A DNA stretch of 64,000 bases. It comes from an uncultured Acidimicrobiales bacterium (lineage in GTDB: Bacteria; Actinomycetota; Acidimicrobiia; Acidimicrobiales; SZUA-35). The first letter of the stretch is position 1. Every line of letters starts with the position of its first letter. The position numbers were made by a program, and so were the translations under genes. The stretch is taken from contig CAKZXA010000068.1 in NCBI GenBank assembly GCA_937922045.1, forward strand, positions 1 through 64,000. Reading direction: 5' to 3'. Under the pieces are notes generated by a model that saw only the letters and a program-made list of their open reading frames with translations, was not told the origin of the DNA and ran no database searches. Shown piece after piece: positions 1-7,673 of the stretch.

Positions 1-26
1 TGGAGTGAGTACTGTTTTTCGCGGTG
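1..26 (+). repeat. IS3 terminal inverted repeat, left
   Basis: Starts TGGAGTGAGTAC and ends CGCGGTG. It matches the reverse complement of 1246-1271 at 20 of 26 positions without gaps, with identical blocks at positions 1-7, 14-17 and 20-26. It lies downstream of OrfB. Confidence 0.85.
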
Positions 27-27
27 T

Positions 28-891
28 TCAGGCTGCGGTTTTGTTGGTGGTGTAGCTGGCTCGCCGGTTGGCGGGTGTCTGGTAATCGAGGCTCTGATGG
101 GGCCGTCGATGGTTGTAGAACACTTCAATGTAGTTGCCGACAGCGTCAACCGCTTTGGCCCTGGTGGGGAACACGGTCCGGTGCACGAGTTCTTTCTTCA
201 ACGAAGCAAAGAACGATTCGGCAACAGAGTTATCGTAGGCACAACCGACCTTACCCATTGAGGGCCGGATCCTGCCGTTTGCTTTGAGACATCCCCGGAA
301 ATCTCGTGAGGTGTATTCAGCACCCCTGTCGCTGTGGAACACCGCTCGGCGTCGGATCCGCCGGTTACGCCTGGCCATCACGATTGCTTCACACACGAGG
401 CTGGCTCGGTGATGTTCGGCCATAGCCCAGCCAACAACCTCACGGTTGTACAAATCAATCACGGTCGCCAAAAAGACGGGCCCTTCCCACGTGTCGATCT
501 GAGTGATGTCTCCAACCAGACGGACACCAGGCCGTGTCGCTGTGAACTCCCGGCCGATCAGGTCTGGTGCTGGTGGGGTCCCATCAGCCTTCGTGAGGTG
601 ACGCCATGGCGCTGGGTGGCACGAAACGAGGCCTTCTACGGCCATGATTTGGCGTACAACCCGGTCACAAACCTCGTGGCCTTCATCAGCCAGAACGGCA
701 TGGACTTTGCGGTAACCAAACACGCCGTTTGAGTCTTCGAAGACCCGGACGATGTGTCCGGTGAGGAACTCTCGACGCTGAGCGGTGATAGAGAGTTGAC
801 GGCGGGCCCAGGCATGAAACCCGGACTCAGACACCCCAACCCACGCACACATCCGACGGACAGGGTAGTTGGGCTTCTCCACAGCAATCAC
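28..891 (-). CDS. IS3-family transposase OrfB (DDE integrase)
   Basis: Catalytic half of the IS3 transposase, which cuts and joins the element ends. An N-terminal HTH_21-like region (residues ~1-110, with VSESGFHAW and GYRKVHA) precedes an rve integrase core. The DDE acids are visible in GDITQIDTW, FHSDRGAEY and AESFFASLKKEL, and the usual C-terminal YNHRRPHQSL follows. The first codon is GTG at 891, overlapping the OrfA stop by four bases (GTGA). The frame stays open upstream to ~951, so OrfB may be made by translational coupling or as an OrfAB fusion by -1 frameshifting. No internal stop is present, so it appears functional. Confidence 0.93.
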   Translation of the reverse strand: MIAVEKPNYPVRRMCAWVGVSESGFHAWARRQLSITAQRREFLTGHIVRVFEDSNGVFGYRKVHAVLADEGHEVCDRVVRQIMAVEGLVSCHPAPWRHLTKADGTPPAPDLIGREFTATRPGVRLVGDITQIDTWEGPVFLATVIDLYNREVVGWAMAEHHRASLVCEAIVMARRNRRIRRRAVFHSDRGAEYTSRDFRGCLKANGRIRPSMGKVGCAYDNSVAESFFASLKKELVHRTVFPTRAKAVDAVGNYIEVFYNHRRPHQSLDYQTPANRRASYTTNKTAA

Positions 892-1214
892 TTCGAACCA
901 CGCCCGGGGCGTTGTTCCGCTGCGAAGAAGCCGGCCGCTTTTTTCAGGAAATCATTCTCCTGGCGAGCCCAATACAACTCGTCGCCCTGCTGTTTCAGTT
1001 CGAGACGGAGACGACGAATCTCGCCATCAGTATCGGACTCTTCGCGTTCAGCCATCTCCAACCCTTCTCGACGTGCCCGACGAATCCAGGTTCGCAGAGT
1101 CTCATCAAGAACCCCAAGCTCTGCTGCAACCTCACGGGTCGGTCGAGACAACTCTAAGACCTGACTGACAGCCCGAGCACGAAACTCAGGCGAATACTTG
1201 ATACCTCTTGGCAT
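888..1214 (-). CDS. IS3-family transposase OrfA (HTH)
   Basis: This 108-residue protein is the DNA-binding partner of OrfB. Residues ~5-55 form an HTH_Tnp_1-type helix-turn-helix (KYSPEFRARAV, TREVAAELGV, LRTWIRR). A leucine-rich coiled-coil segment follows (IRRLRLELKQQ, NDFLKKAAGFF) that would mediate multimerisation. The length is normal for IS3 OrfA. The product binds the terminal repeats and is the N-terminal part of any OrfAB fusion. The stop lies in the GTGA overlap with OrfB. Confidence 0.92.
   Translation of the reverse strand: MPRGIKYSPEFRARAVSQVLELSRPTREVAAELGVLDETLRTWIRRARREGLEMAEREESDTDGEIRRLRLELKQQGDELYWARQENDFLKKAAGFFAAEQRPGRGSK
938..944 (-). other. Candidate -1 frameshift run in IS3 orfA
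   Basis: AAAAAAG on the minus strand near the end of orfA, read CTG AAA AAA GCG in the orfA frame. OrfB lies in the -1 frame, and that frame is open from ~951 through the OrfB start, so a one-base slip here would make OrfAB. The run is not in the optimal A_AAA_AAG phase, so the signal would be weaker than in classical IS3 elements. Confidence 0.45.
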
Positions 1215-1245
1215 GTGATAATCGCTTCCTTCTCAGGCAGCTAAC

Positions 1246-1271
1246 CACCGCGTCAAACCTTCCGCACTCCA
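1246..1271 (-). repeat. IS3 terminal inverted repeat, right
   Basis: Read on the minus strand it starts TGGAGTGCGG and ends CGCGGTG, pairing with bases 1-26. It lies 32 bases upstream of the orfA start and marks the boundary with the IS1380-type remnant. Confidence 0.85.
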
Positions 1272-1278
1272 AAGGGCT

Positions 1279-2460
1279 TGTCATGGGTAACGGTAGCAGG
1301 CTGGTTCGGTCACGGAAAGTGACTGGTGGTGGCGGCGGGTTGAGTTCACGGGCTGGTCTGTTGGTGATCAGTGAGGTCATGGATGGCACGGGGTTGACCG
1401 CTGGGTTCCAATACGCGTTCTCAGGGTGGGACCGACGCCGCCACGACCCCGGTATCGGGTTTGCCCAGGTCGTGACCGGTCTCATCGATAGGGCCAAAGC
1501 GATGACCGATGTGAGCGGGCCGGTGAACGCTGGTGGATTGTTCGATTAGCAGGCGTCGAACACAACGATGGCTGATCGGTTCAACCGGATCGCCTCAACC
1601 GAACTGGCCGGCGTTGGCCGGGCCAGATCTTCAGCACGAGCCAGGGCCTAGCAGGCGGGGGCCGGCCCATCAGGTAGTGAGTTGATCATCGATCTGGACG
1701 CCACCCTGATCACCGCAGTCGATAGCAAAGACGAGACCGGCCCGAACTACAAAGGTGGGTACGGGTTCAACCCCTTGGTCGCTCTGTGTGCTGAGACTGG
1801 TGAAGTGTTCGAGGTGATGGCTCCGGCCGGGTAACGCCGGATCCAACACCTCGAACACTGCATCGATTCCAACCTCGAGTTCTCCTTCGGGCTACCGATC
1901 AATGACCGGGTCCGTACCGGGCTGCTGTTGGCCCAGGAAGAACATTGGACCCCAGCGCGCAACACCGACGGCACGCCACATCGTGGCGCTCAGGTCCTGG
2001 AGATCACCAACTTGATCGAGGGTTCCTACGGTGACGGTGTCCGGGTGATCGCCCGGCGTGAACGGCCACACAAAGGAGCCCAACTCACCCTATTCGACAC
2101 CATCAACGGGTGGCGACACCAAGTGTTCATCACCAACAGCTGCGGTCGGACCGCAGGACTGGAGCGCCGTCACCCTCAACGAGGCACCGCGGAACGAGTC
2201 ATCGCAGATCTCAAAGCCTGCGGGGCGGCCAACCTGCCCTTCACCGACGCGGTATCTAACCAGGCCTGGATCACCGCCGCTGCCACCGCTGTTGATGTGC
2301 TCGCCTGGACCCGGGCCATCGGACTGGCCGGTCCGATGAAACAAGCCCGGCCCAAAACCATCCGCTACCGGCTCCTCCACGTCGCCGCCCGAATCACCAG
2401 CACCCGTCGAGTCCTCCACTACGACACCACCTGGCCCTGGACCCAACACATCCTCAAAGC
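1279..2460 (+). pseudogene. IS1380-family transposase remnant
   Basis: One plus-strand frame carries recognisable IS1380 transposase segments broken by in-frame stops near 1547 and 1832, with part of the intervening homology in another frame. Segments in order: LSSRAGLLVISEVMDGTGL (N-terminal region); LIIDLDATLITAVDSKDE (first catalytic Asp); then, after a jump of roughly 45 residues, LEFSFGLPINDRV; RVIARRERPHKGAQL; ERVIADLKACGAANLPF; and RYRLLHVAARITSTRR near the C-terminus. The only sizeable open piece is 1928-2494. It cannot encode a working transposase and is older than the IS3 copy beside it. Confidence 0.8.
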
Positions 2461-2550
2461 CTCAACCCCATCGGTTGTGATTGCCTGGGCGTAGTGTTCG
2501 GTCTTGGCCATGTCGACCCCGACGAATACATCGGCATTGGGCCCGTCCAT
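2458..2550 (-). pseudogene. IS110-family transposase N-terminal fragment
   Basis: Minus-strand codons from ATG 2550 read NADVFVGVDMAKTEHYAQ, the start of the DEDD catalytic domain of IS110/IS1111 transposases (FVGVDxAK motif with its first Asp). Homology lasts only ~30 residues before the sequence becomes the antisense of the IS1380 remnant near 2460. This is a truncated end joined to another decayed element. Confidence 0.6.
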
Positions 2551-2939
2551 TGGCTCCCCCTTCTGCGGTTCTTCTACCTCAGCCCGCCACGAGGGTGCAG
2601 CTGCCATCAACCACCTTACGAATCGGCCCCAACGGTGCATGTTCCTGTCAGAGGTCAACCACACCGACCACGACGGGCGACAACACCCCCCCCAGGCCAT
2701 CAAAGGTCACAGGGGGACTTCAGCCCTACCCGCCGTGTCGAGCGGTCAGCCCCAAGCATCACACAGGACCTACCAACAAGGTAAGGGGTCGAACCCCTAC
2801 GACGCTAGAGGGTGAAAACTCAGCCGACGTTGACACTCTGCCATGTTTGATGGATTGTGTCCCTGACGTCAGGGTTCAAGAACAGTTCCGCAACGCCCAC
2901 CATCTAGAACTAGCTGCGGCCTATGCAGTGGGCTTTATC
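2551..2939. other. Non-coding spacer between IS remnants and oxygenase gene
   Basis: 389 bp without a convincing gene. ORFs here run through antisense or IS-derived sequence. Visible items are a small hairpin (AGGGGT-cga-ACCCCT, 2784-2798) that superficially resembles a tRNA T-arm, and a 14-bp palindrome at 2861-2874. It may contain further scraps of mobile elements that I could not identify. Confidence 0.5.
2861..2874. repeat. 14-bp perfect palindrome CCCTGACGTCAGGG
   Basis: Self-complementary over all 14 bases with no spacer. It sits 66 bp beyond the stop of the 2940-3755 gene, at the edge of the IS-rich region. It could be a protein-binding site or part of an element end. No T-run follows on either strand, so a terminator is unlikely. 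Confidence 0.5.
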
Positions 2940-3755
2940 TCACCCGCTGCGGCCGTAGAACGTCATTTTGGCCGACTCTGAAAGGCCGATACCCGGCTCG
3001 GTGTTGTAGGCGAACACGACCAGCACTCGCGGAACCGTGCCGCGGCTGGGGGTAACCCGGTGCATCGAGTTCCGGCCCCGAAACATCACCAGTGCGCCGG
3101 GATCGAATGCGAGGGATCGAATCCGACCGGGGGCCGCACCATCGAGTATTGCCTCGACCACGCCGACGTTGAGATCGCCCGCATCGGCATCACGCAGATT
3201 CGGAACATACTCGAAAGCCCCACCGGATTCCGCCGCCTGCATCAGCGACGTCACCGCGAACGCCGAGTTGTCGAAGTGCCATCCCAACTCCTGCTTATCG
3301 AGATGGAAATGAACGTTGATACCCGAAACCGTGTCGGCATAGGGGTGTACTGACCCAACATCGACGACATGGGCAACGAAACGACGGAACCGATCAGATT
3401 CGTACACGGTGCGCAGCGGCGACGACGATGGGACCTGATCGTGGGCCAGGCATCCCTTCGTGCTGACCACCTGACGATTGAAGGCGTGACCGGCGGGCAA
3501 ACCTTCATCAGGCGGGGTCAGGTAGACATTGTGGGTGCTATCGGTGGTGAAGAACGCCTCGCCGATCCGGGGAACGGAATCAGCCAACACATCATCGACC
3601 ATCTGATCGCTGAAGAAACCGGGGAGTACCAATGCTCCTTCGGCTTCGAGGCTCGCTCGGCACGCCGCCCTGAAATCAGGATCGTCGAGATCGTAGCGCT
3701 CTGGATCGATTGCCTCAAAGAGCTCATCGTCCCTTGGACCCGAAGCTTGTTTCAC
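2940..3755 (-). CDS. Fe(II)/2-oxoglutarate oxygenase, HalD/ArpA-like
   Basis: 271 residues related to the HalD/ArpA group of 2OG-Fe(II) enzymes, which hydroxylate or halogenate small molecules. Visible features are the double-stranded beta-helix metal ligands GWHFDNS (His-x-Asp, ~residue 165) and a distal His in SMHRVTPSRG. The Arg in PRVLVVFAYN could bind the 2OG carboxylate. Asp in HFD argues for hydroxylation, since carrier-type halogenases usually lose that acid. The N-terminal SLEAEGALVLPGFF is typical of phytanoyl-CoA-dioxygenase-like folds. No biosynthetic genes flank it, so the substrate is unknown. It is read in the same direction as the kinase gene upstream. Confidence 0.7.
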   Translation of the reverse strand: MKQASGPRDDELFEAIDPERYDLDDPDFRAACRASLEAEGALVLPGFFSDQMVDDVLADSVPRIGEAFFTTDSTHNVYLTPPDEGLPAGHAFNRQVVSTKGCLAHDQVPSSSPLRTVYESDRFRRFVAHVVDVGSVHPYADTVSGINVHFHLDKQELGWHFDNSAFAVTSLMQAAESGGAFEYVPNLRDADAGDLNVGVVEAILDGAAPGRIRSLAFDPGALVMFRGRNSMHRVTPSRGTVPRVLVVFAYNTEPGIGLSESAKMTFYGRSG

Positions 3756-3839
3756 CCTCTGAGCCTACTTTGTGGATCGCTTAGCGTTCGATGCGTGACC
3801 GATCCAAGGCTAGTAGAAGCCTGCGGTTGAAAGCAGGCG

Positions 3840-6317
3840 CTAGTCGTCGTTTCCTCCACGTCGGCGCCGCGTCGTGGTGGTGTCCTCAGCCTCGGTGGTA
3901 GTCGGCTTCTGCGTGGTTGTCGCCCGGGTGGTCGTCGGGGCTTCGGTGGTGTTCTGGGCCCTAGTCGTCGCCGTGCGACGAGTTGTGGCTGTCGTACTCG
4001 CCGTGGTCGGTCGAGCGGTGGTGGGCGGTTTCTTCGTCGTCGTTTGCTTCCGACGGGTGGTCGCTGGCTTGGCTGTTGTTGTGCTTCGCCTAGTGGTCGC
4101 TGGCTTGGCGGTTGTTGTGCTTCGCTGAGTGGTCGCTGGCTTGACGGTTGTCGTCGCCTTCCGCGCTGTCGTCGTCTTCTTGGCAGTGGTTGTCACCGTT
4201 GTTGGCGCCACCGTCGTAGAAGGCGCTCGGCGGGTTGTCGGCGGTCGTGTTGTGGTGGTGTGGGTCTGCGGGGCGTCAACGAAATACGGCACCTCAGTCT
4301 TCGACACGATCTGGCCACCGGCAACAATGGTCGTTGGCACCGTTCCATCCGTGGGTTTGACCGCGCTCGACGAAGCCTGAAATTCCTGGGCCGCCAGCAG
4401 CATCGAAAGCACGGCGACACCAATGACGACCAGAACTGCCATAAACGAAGCCAGGCTGCGGCGGTTTCTAATCCACATCGCCTCAAGCTTTGTGCCCCAC
4501 CCGACGTCCTGGCCGACGTAGCTGCGTTGGCGGGTGATGGGGATCTCGTCAATCGACTGTGGTTCGGGCCGTCTGAATCCAGTGTCTACTGACGCAGCGC
4601 GATCAAACGAGACACCTTCACGACCTCGATTTCCGTTCGTGCTCGGCTCGGCACCGTTCGAGCCTTCGTCAGTTGGCCTAGCGCCGTTCGACTCGTCGGC
4701 GCCTATTTCGCCACCGTGAATCTCGCCACCGTCTACCGCTCCGCTGTGTGGCCCAGAGCCGTTTGGCTCGTCGACATTGGGCGACTGAACGTGGCGCCCG
4801 ACGGGCTGGTTGTCGGAGACGCTGGTCGAAGGTTCTGACGTGAGGTCGGAAGTTAGAGACTCCTGCTCGGCATCTCTGAGAAGGAGCTCCAAATCACCCA
4901 GCGGGCCGCTTCCGATCGCTGCCTCCTCATACGAGTCGGCGATGGACGCAACTGGCTCAGGAGCCGGCATCGGGATGGGCGTCGGTGAGGGAAGCGCCTG
5001 CGCCTCTCCGATGGTTGCCAGGTCGATTTCGATCGTCTTGGTAAAGATCAGTGTCTCGTCCTCTTCAAACCAGTCTGGCTTCTGGTGCGCTGAGGTATCG
5101 TCGTCGAGCGCGTTCGAGATAGGGGCCGATTCTGATTCGAACGGCTCTGAATCCGGCAGTACAGCCTCATCGAGCGCAACCCCATCGTCGGGATCCGAGA
5201 TTTCACCAGAAGATCCGTTGGTGCGTGCTCGAAGTTTGGCGGCTTCGGCCAAGGTCGCTTCGTTGAGCTCAACGGTGACGAGCGCATCTTGTGCGGTGAC
5301 ACCCATGAGAGGCGCGGCATCTTCGCCCGAATCGTCATCGGTCGGCTCATCCGAGGTGTCAATCAGGACATGTTCAGTGGCGTCCGAGATCTCCACATCT
5401 TCCGGTTCGATATCGACATCGACAGCTTCCGGTTCGAACGGGTCGAGTCGTGAGGGAGACGAAATGTCTGCGGGCGACAAGTTGTAGGCGCTAGGAGGGT
5501 CGGGGGGAACGTCGAACTCATCGTCAGCCAATTCATCGTCGGCTGTGCGAGTAATGGCTCGTCGGAAGGCGGACGCATCGCGAAATCGCCTGCTCTTCAG
5601 ATCCGACATACCTTGCTCGATCGCATCGGCCACCTCGGTAGGGCATCCGAGCGAAAGAAGGTGCCTGATGTAGTCCTCGATGGATTCGCTGCGTTCCTTT
5701 GGACGACCGCTAAGGAGGGCGGCTAGAAGAGCAGAGAGAGAATAGACGTCAGCTACCGGCGTGACGGCTCGAACCTGGTCGCCATCGAGCTCAGGCGCAC
5801 GGAAGGTTGGGGTGCCATCGTCGAAGCGGCGAGTTGCAGACCCGTAAACCGAGAGTATCGGTTGCATGTCGTCGTCCAGGAGCACAGCACTGGGTCGGAT
5901 GTCTCCGAACGAGAGGCCGAGAACGTGCGCCTCCTGCACGATGTCGGCCACGTCAGCGACCAACTCGATGGCATGTTGGGCCTCAAGAGGACCGGATCGG
6001 AGCAAATCGGCGAGGCTGCCGTTCGCGTAGAACGGGGTTACGACGAAATCATGACCTGAGCGTGCCGTGCCGTGATCGAGCAACGGAACGATGCGATGGC
6101 CGTCGGCGATGAGCCCGTCCAGGGTCCGTCGGGATCGTACGAACCGGCGAGGCAATACCGGATCTTTGAGGCGATCGAGCAGCTTGACAAAAAGCCTCGT
6201 CTCAGCGGCGTCGCTTGCAGAGTCGACTGAACGGCGCGCAAGGTACGCTGAGTCGTCGGAGCCCAGTTGCTCCTGTAGCTCGTAATCTTTAATCCTCGGG
6301 TCCGTCAGTGTTTGCAA
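3840..6317 (-). CDS. Membrane-anchored Ser/Thr pseudokinase with Thr-rich tail
   Basis: 825 residues with PknB-like architecture but degraded catalysis. The ATP lysine is kept (RLFVKLLD, K45). The Gly-rich loop is lost (LGSDDSAYL). HRDxKxxN has become FGDIRPSAV (Asp kept; Lys to Arg, Asn to Ala), and DFG has become VYG around 157-159. The kinase fold (~10-265) is followed by an acidic, Ser/Glu-rich segment and one membrane helix near 630 (FMAVLVVIGVAVLSMLL). A ~140-residue exterior tail of Thr, Lys, Arg and Pro follows, including TTTAKPATTRRS repeats. It probably acts as a scaffold or regulator rather than an enzyme. The neighbouring gene 9131-11338 is an active kinase of similar layout. Confidence 0.8.
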   Translation of the reverse strand: MQTLTDPRIKDYELQEQLGSDDSAYLARRSVDSASDAAETRLFVKLLDRLKDPVLPRRFVRSRRTLDGLIADGHRIVPLLDHGTARSGHDFVVTPFYANGSLADLLRSGPLEAQHAIELVADVADIVQEAHVLGLSFGDIRPSAVLLDDDMQPILSVYGSATRRFDDGTPTFRAPELDGDQVRAVTPVADVYSLSALLAALLSGRPKERSESIEDYIRHLLSLGCPTEVADAIEQGMSDLKSRRFRDASAFRRAITRTADDELADDEFDVPPDPPSAYNLSPADISSPSRLDPFEPEAVDVDIEPEDVEISDATEHVLIDTSDEPTDDDSGEDAAPLMGVTAQDALVTVELNEATLAEAAKLRARTNGSSGEISDPDDGVALDEAVLPDSEPFESESAPISNALDDDTSAHQKPDWFEEDETLIFTKTIEIDLATIGEAQALPSPTPIPMPAPEPVASIADSYEEAAIGSGPLGDLELLLRDAEQESLTSDLTSEPSTSVSDNQPVGRHVQSPNVDEPNGSGPHSGAVDGGEIHGGEIGADESNGARPTDEGSNGAEPSTNGNRGREGVSFDRAASVDTGFRRPEPQSIDEIPITRQRSYVGQDVGWGTKLEAMWIRNRRSLASFMAVLVVIGVAVLSMLLAAQEFQASSSAVKPTDGTVPTTIVAGGQIVSKTEVPYFVDAPQTHTTTTRPPTTRRAPSTTVAPTTVTTTAKKTTTARKATTTVKPATTQRSTTTAKPATTRRSTTTAKPATTRRKQTTTKKPPTTARPTTASTTATTRRTATTRAQNTTEAPTTTRATTTQKPTTTEAEDTTTTRRRRGGNDD
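4057..4153. repeat. 36-bp tandem repeat in Thr-rich coding region
   Basis: About 2.7 near-identical copies starting at 4057, 4093 and 4129 (GTGGTCGCTGGCTTG...). In the pseudokinase frame each unit encodes 12 residues of the type TTTAKPATTRRS, so length changes by whole units would keep the frame. Confidence 0.85.
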
Positions 6318-6528
6318 TGTCTCGCCTCAAACGGTCCCAATGTCGGGACCTCTCGCCGTTGAAGCTTCGCGGCTGTCACACCTAAGCGAGCCGCCACTGT
6401 CGCCGTGGGGGAGTCGCTCTATGTCTTCGTACGCTACGCCGCGAAATTGTTCCGCTTGTAGATCATTGTAGCTGAAGATAGGGGAAGAATTCAGTTCGTC
6501 GTTGTGTAAAGCCTTGGCCGAGAAATGA

Positions 6529-7419
6529 CTAGTTCTCGGGCCCCAGAGTGAATAGAGCAGTCGTGCTCATACCGACGAAGTAGGTTTCGTGGCGGAGGAA
6601 GGCATCGCTCGACTCTGGCCATCTGTCAATCATGGCTCGCACGCCGCGGTTGGCCACGGCAACCCGCTGGTCGGAGGCCCGGAAGGCAGGGGTTTGAACG
6701 ACGACGAGACAGTGCCTGTCGAGAACGCCAACCACCACGCCGTAGGGCCGGTCTTGGAGGCGGTGTGGAACGTTCGGCGAACCGACGATGCTCATCAAAG
6801 ATCGTGGTTGATCGAGCAGCCACGTCACGTCGGTTCGACCCACAACCGTGAGGAGATCTCCGGCCGCAGCCACGCTGATCGGTGCCACGAGCAGTTTGTC
6901 GCGGGCACAGTTGGCGATGGCCGAAGACCACACCTCACAGGTCGATACGCCGGAAGACACCGCCCAAGCCTTGAGATGGGCATCTCGAAGCCGGGTTGTG
7001 CCGTAGCGTGACTCGAGCACCAGGTAGCTGCGTAGACGAGTGCTGAGCGGGCGGGATGCAAGCTCATCAGGCGGACCAGGCGTTCGCTGGTATTCGGCCG
7101 GCCGCGCAACGATTCGTAGCGATTGAGCTGCTGACGGCCAGCCGCCGACCTCGACCGGCCTCGTGAGCAGGTCTGTGACCGCGTCGACAAAGTCGGCGAC
7201 AACGGCTTCGATGTGCTGGCTCGGCCTCCCCGGGAGCACAGCTATCTCGTGTTGTAGCGGAGCAAGGTTGACCAAGTGCGGGCCAACCGAAAGGGCAGTG
7301 GCCGATTCCTGCCGGATCGGGTCTGCAAGCCTACGTTTCAGTTGCGAGATGACACTCTGGGTGATCGACGCTGCCAGATCCTCGCCGTGTTGGGGCGCGG
7401 TAGAACGGATGATGTGCAT
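6529..7419 (-). CDS. Protein of unknown function
   Basis: I do not recognise this family. The track ORF begins at 7482, but ATG 7419 (MHIIRSTAPQHGEDL) follows a GAGAGGG purine stretch and removes an odd Arg/Gln-rich leader, so I prefer it (296 residues). The protein looks soluble and mixed alpha/beta, with hydrophobic strands such as GVVVGVLDRHCLVVVQTP. There is no signal peptide or obvious catalytic motif. It lies upstream of the pseudokinase on the same strand (~210 bp apart) and divergent from the selenoprotein gene at 7674. Coding status is likely but not certain. Confidence 0.55.
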   Translation of the reverse strand: MHIIRSTAPQHGEDLAASITQSVISQLKRRLADPIRQESATALSVGPHLVNLAPLQHEIAVLPGRPSQHIEAVVADFVDAVTDLLTRPVEVGGWPSAAQSLRIVARPAEYQRTPGPPDELASRPLSTRLRSYLVLESRYGTTRLRDAHLKAWAVSSGVSTCEVWSSAIANCARDKLLVAPISVAAAGDLLTVVGRTDVTWLLDQPRSLMSIVGSPNVPHRLQDRPYGVVVGVLDRHCLVVVQTPAFRASDQRVAVANRGVRAMIDRWPESSDAFLRHETYFVGMSTTALFTLGPEN

Positions 7420-7673
7420 AACGGGGTATCCCTCTCGTGGCCGCCGCTGATGGCGGCTGGTTTGGAAAGGGCCCAACGGCACCGAGAGTCTCCCACCGTG
7501 GCTTCAATCCCTTTGTCGAGGGCTACTGGCTGGCGGGTAGATGCAGACCAACGCTACCGAGACCGTGTGACAGAGGGGGCTTGATAACCGCTAGCACCTG
7601 GGGTGTCGCCCGGGGAAGAAGAAGTTGGGGCAGATGGGACAGCTGTCCTCACGTGCTCTAGAGTACTCCGACT

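Larger units (their letters stand above)
1..1271 (-). mobile_element. Complete IS3-family insertion sequence
   Basis: A 1271-bp element bounded by imperfect 26-bp terminal inverted repeats that match at 20 of 26 positions and both begin TGGAGTG. Inside are the two overlapping minus-strand frames typical of the IS3 family: OrfA with a helix-turn-helix and OrfB with a DDE integrase core. Length and organisation fit an intact copy. The left end is the first base of the window, so the left flank and any target-site duplication cannot be seen. The right flank reads AAAGGG, directly followed by an older, decayed IS1380-type remnant. The element may be mobile. Confidence 0.9.

Noticed and set aside
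754-1168. Plus-strand ORFs across the IS3 element
   Set aside because: They run antisense to OrfA/OrfB and lack recognisable domains.
2784-2798. tRNA T-arm-like hairpin AGGGGT-CGA-ACCCCT
   Set aside because: The loop is too short for a T-loop, and no acceptor, D or anticodon arms can be drawn around it.
3819-3838. GCCTGC/GCAGGC hairpin after the pseudokinase as terminator
   Set aside because: Only six base pairs, an eight-base loop and no T-run; not enough to call.
3874-5487. Long plus-strand ORFs (3874-4128, 4044-4592, 4810-5487)
   Set aside because: Antisense to the repetitive, Thr- and Ser/Glu-rich coding region of the pseudokinase; composition is a mirror of that bias.
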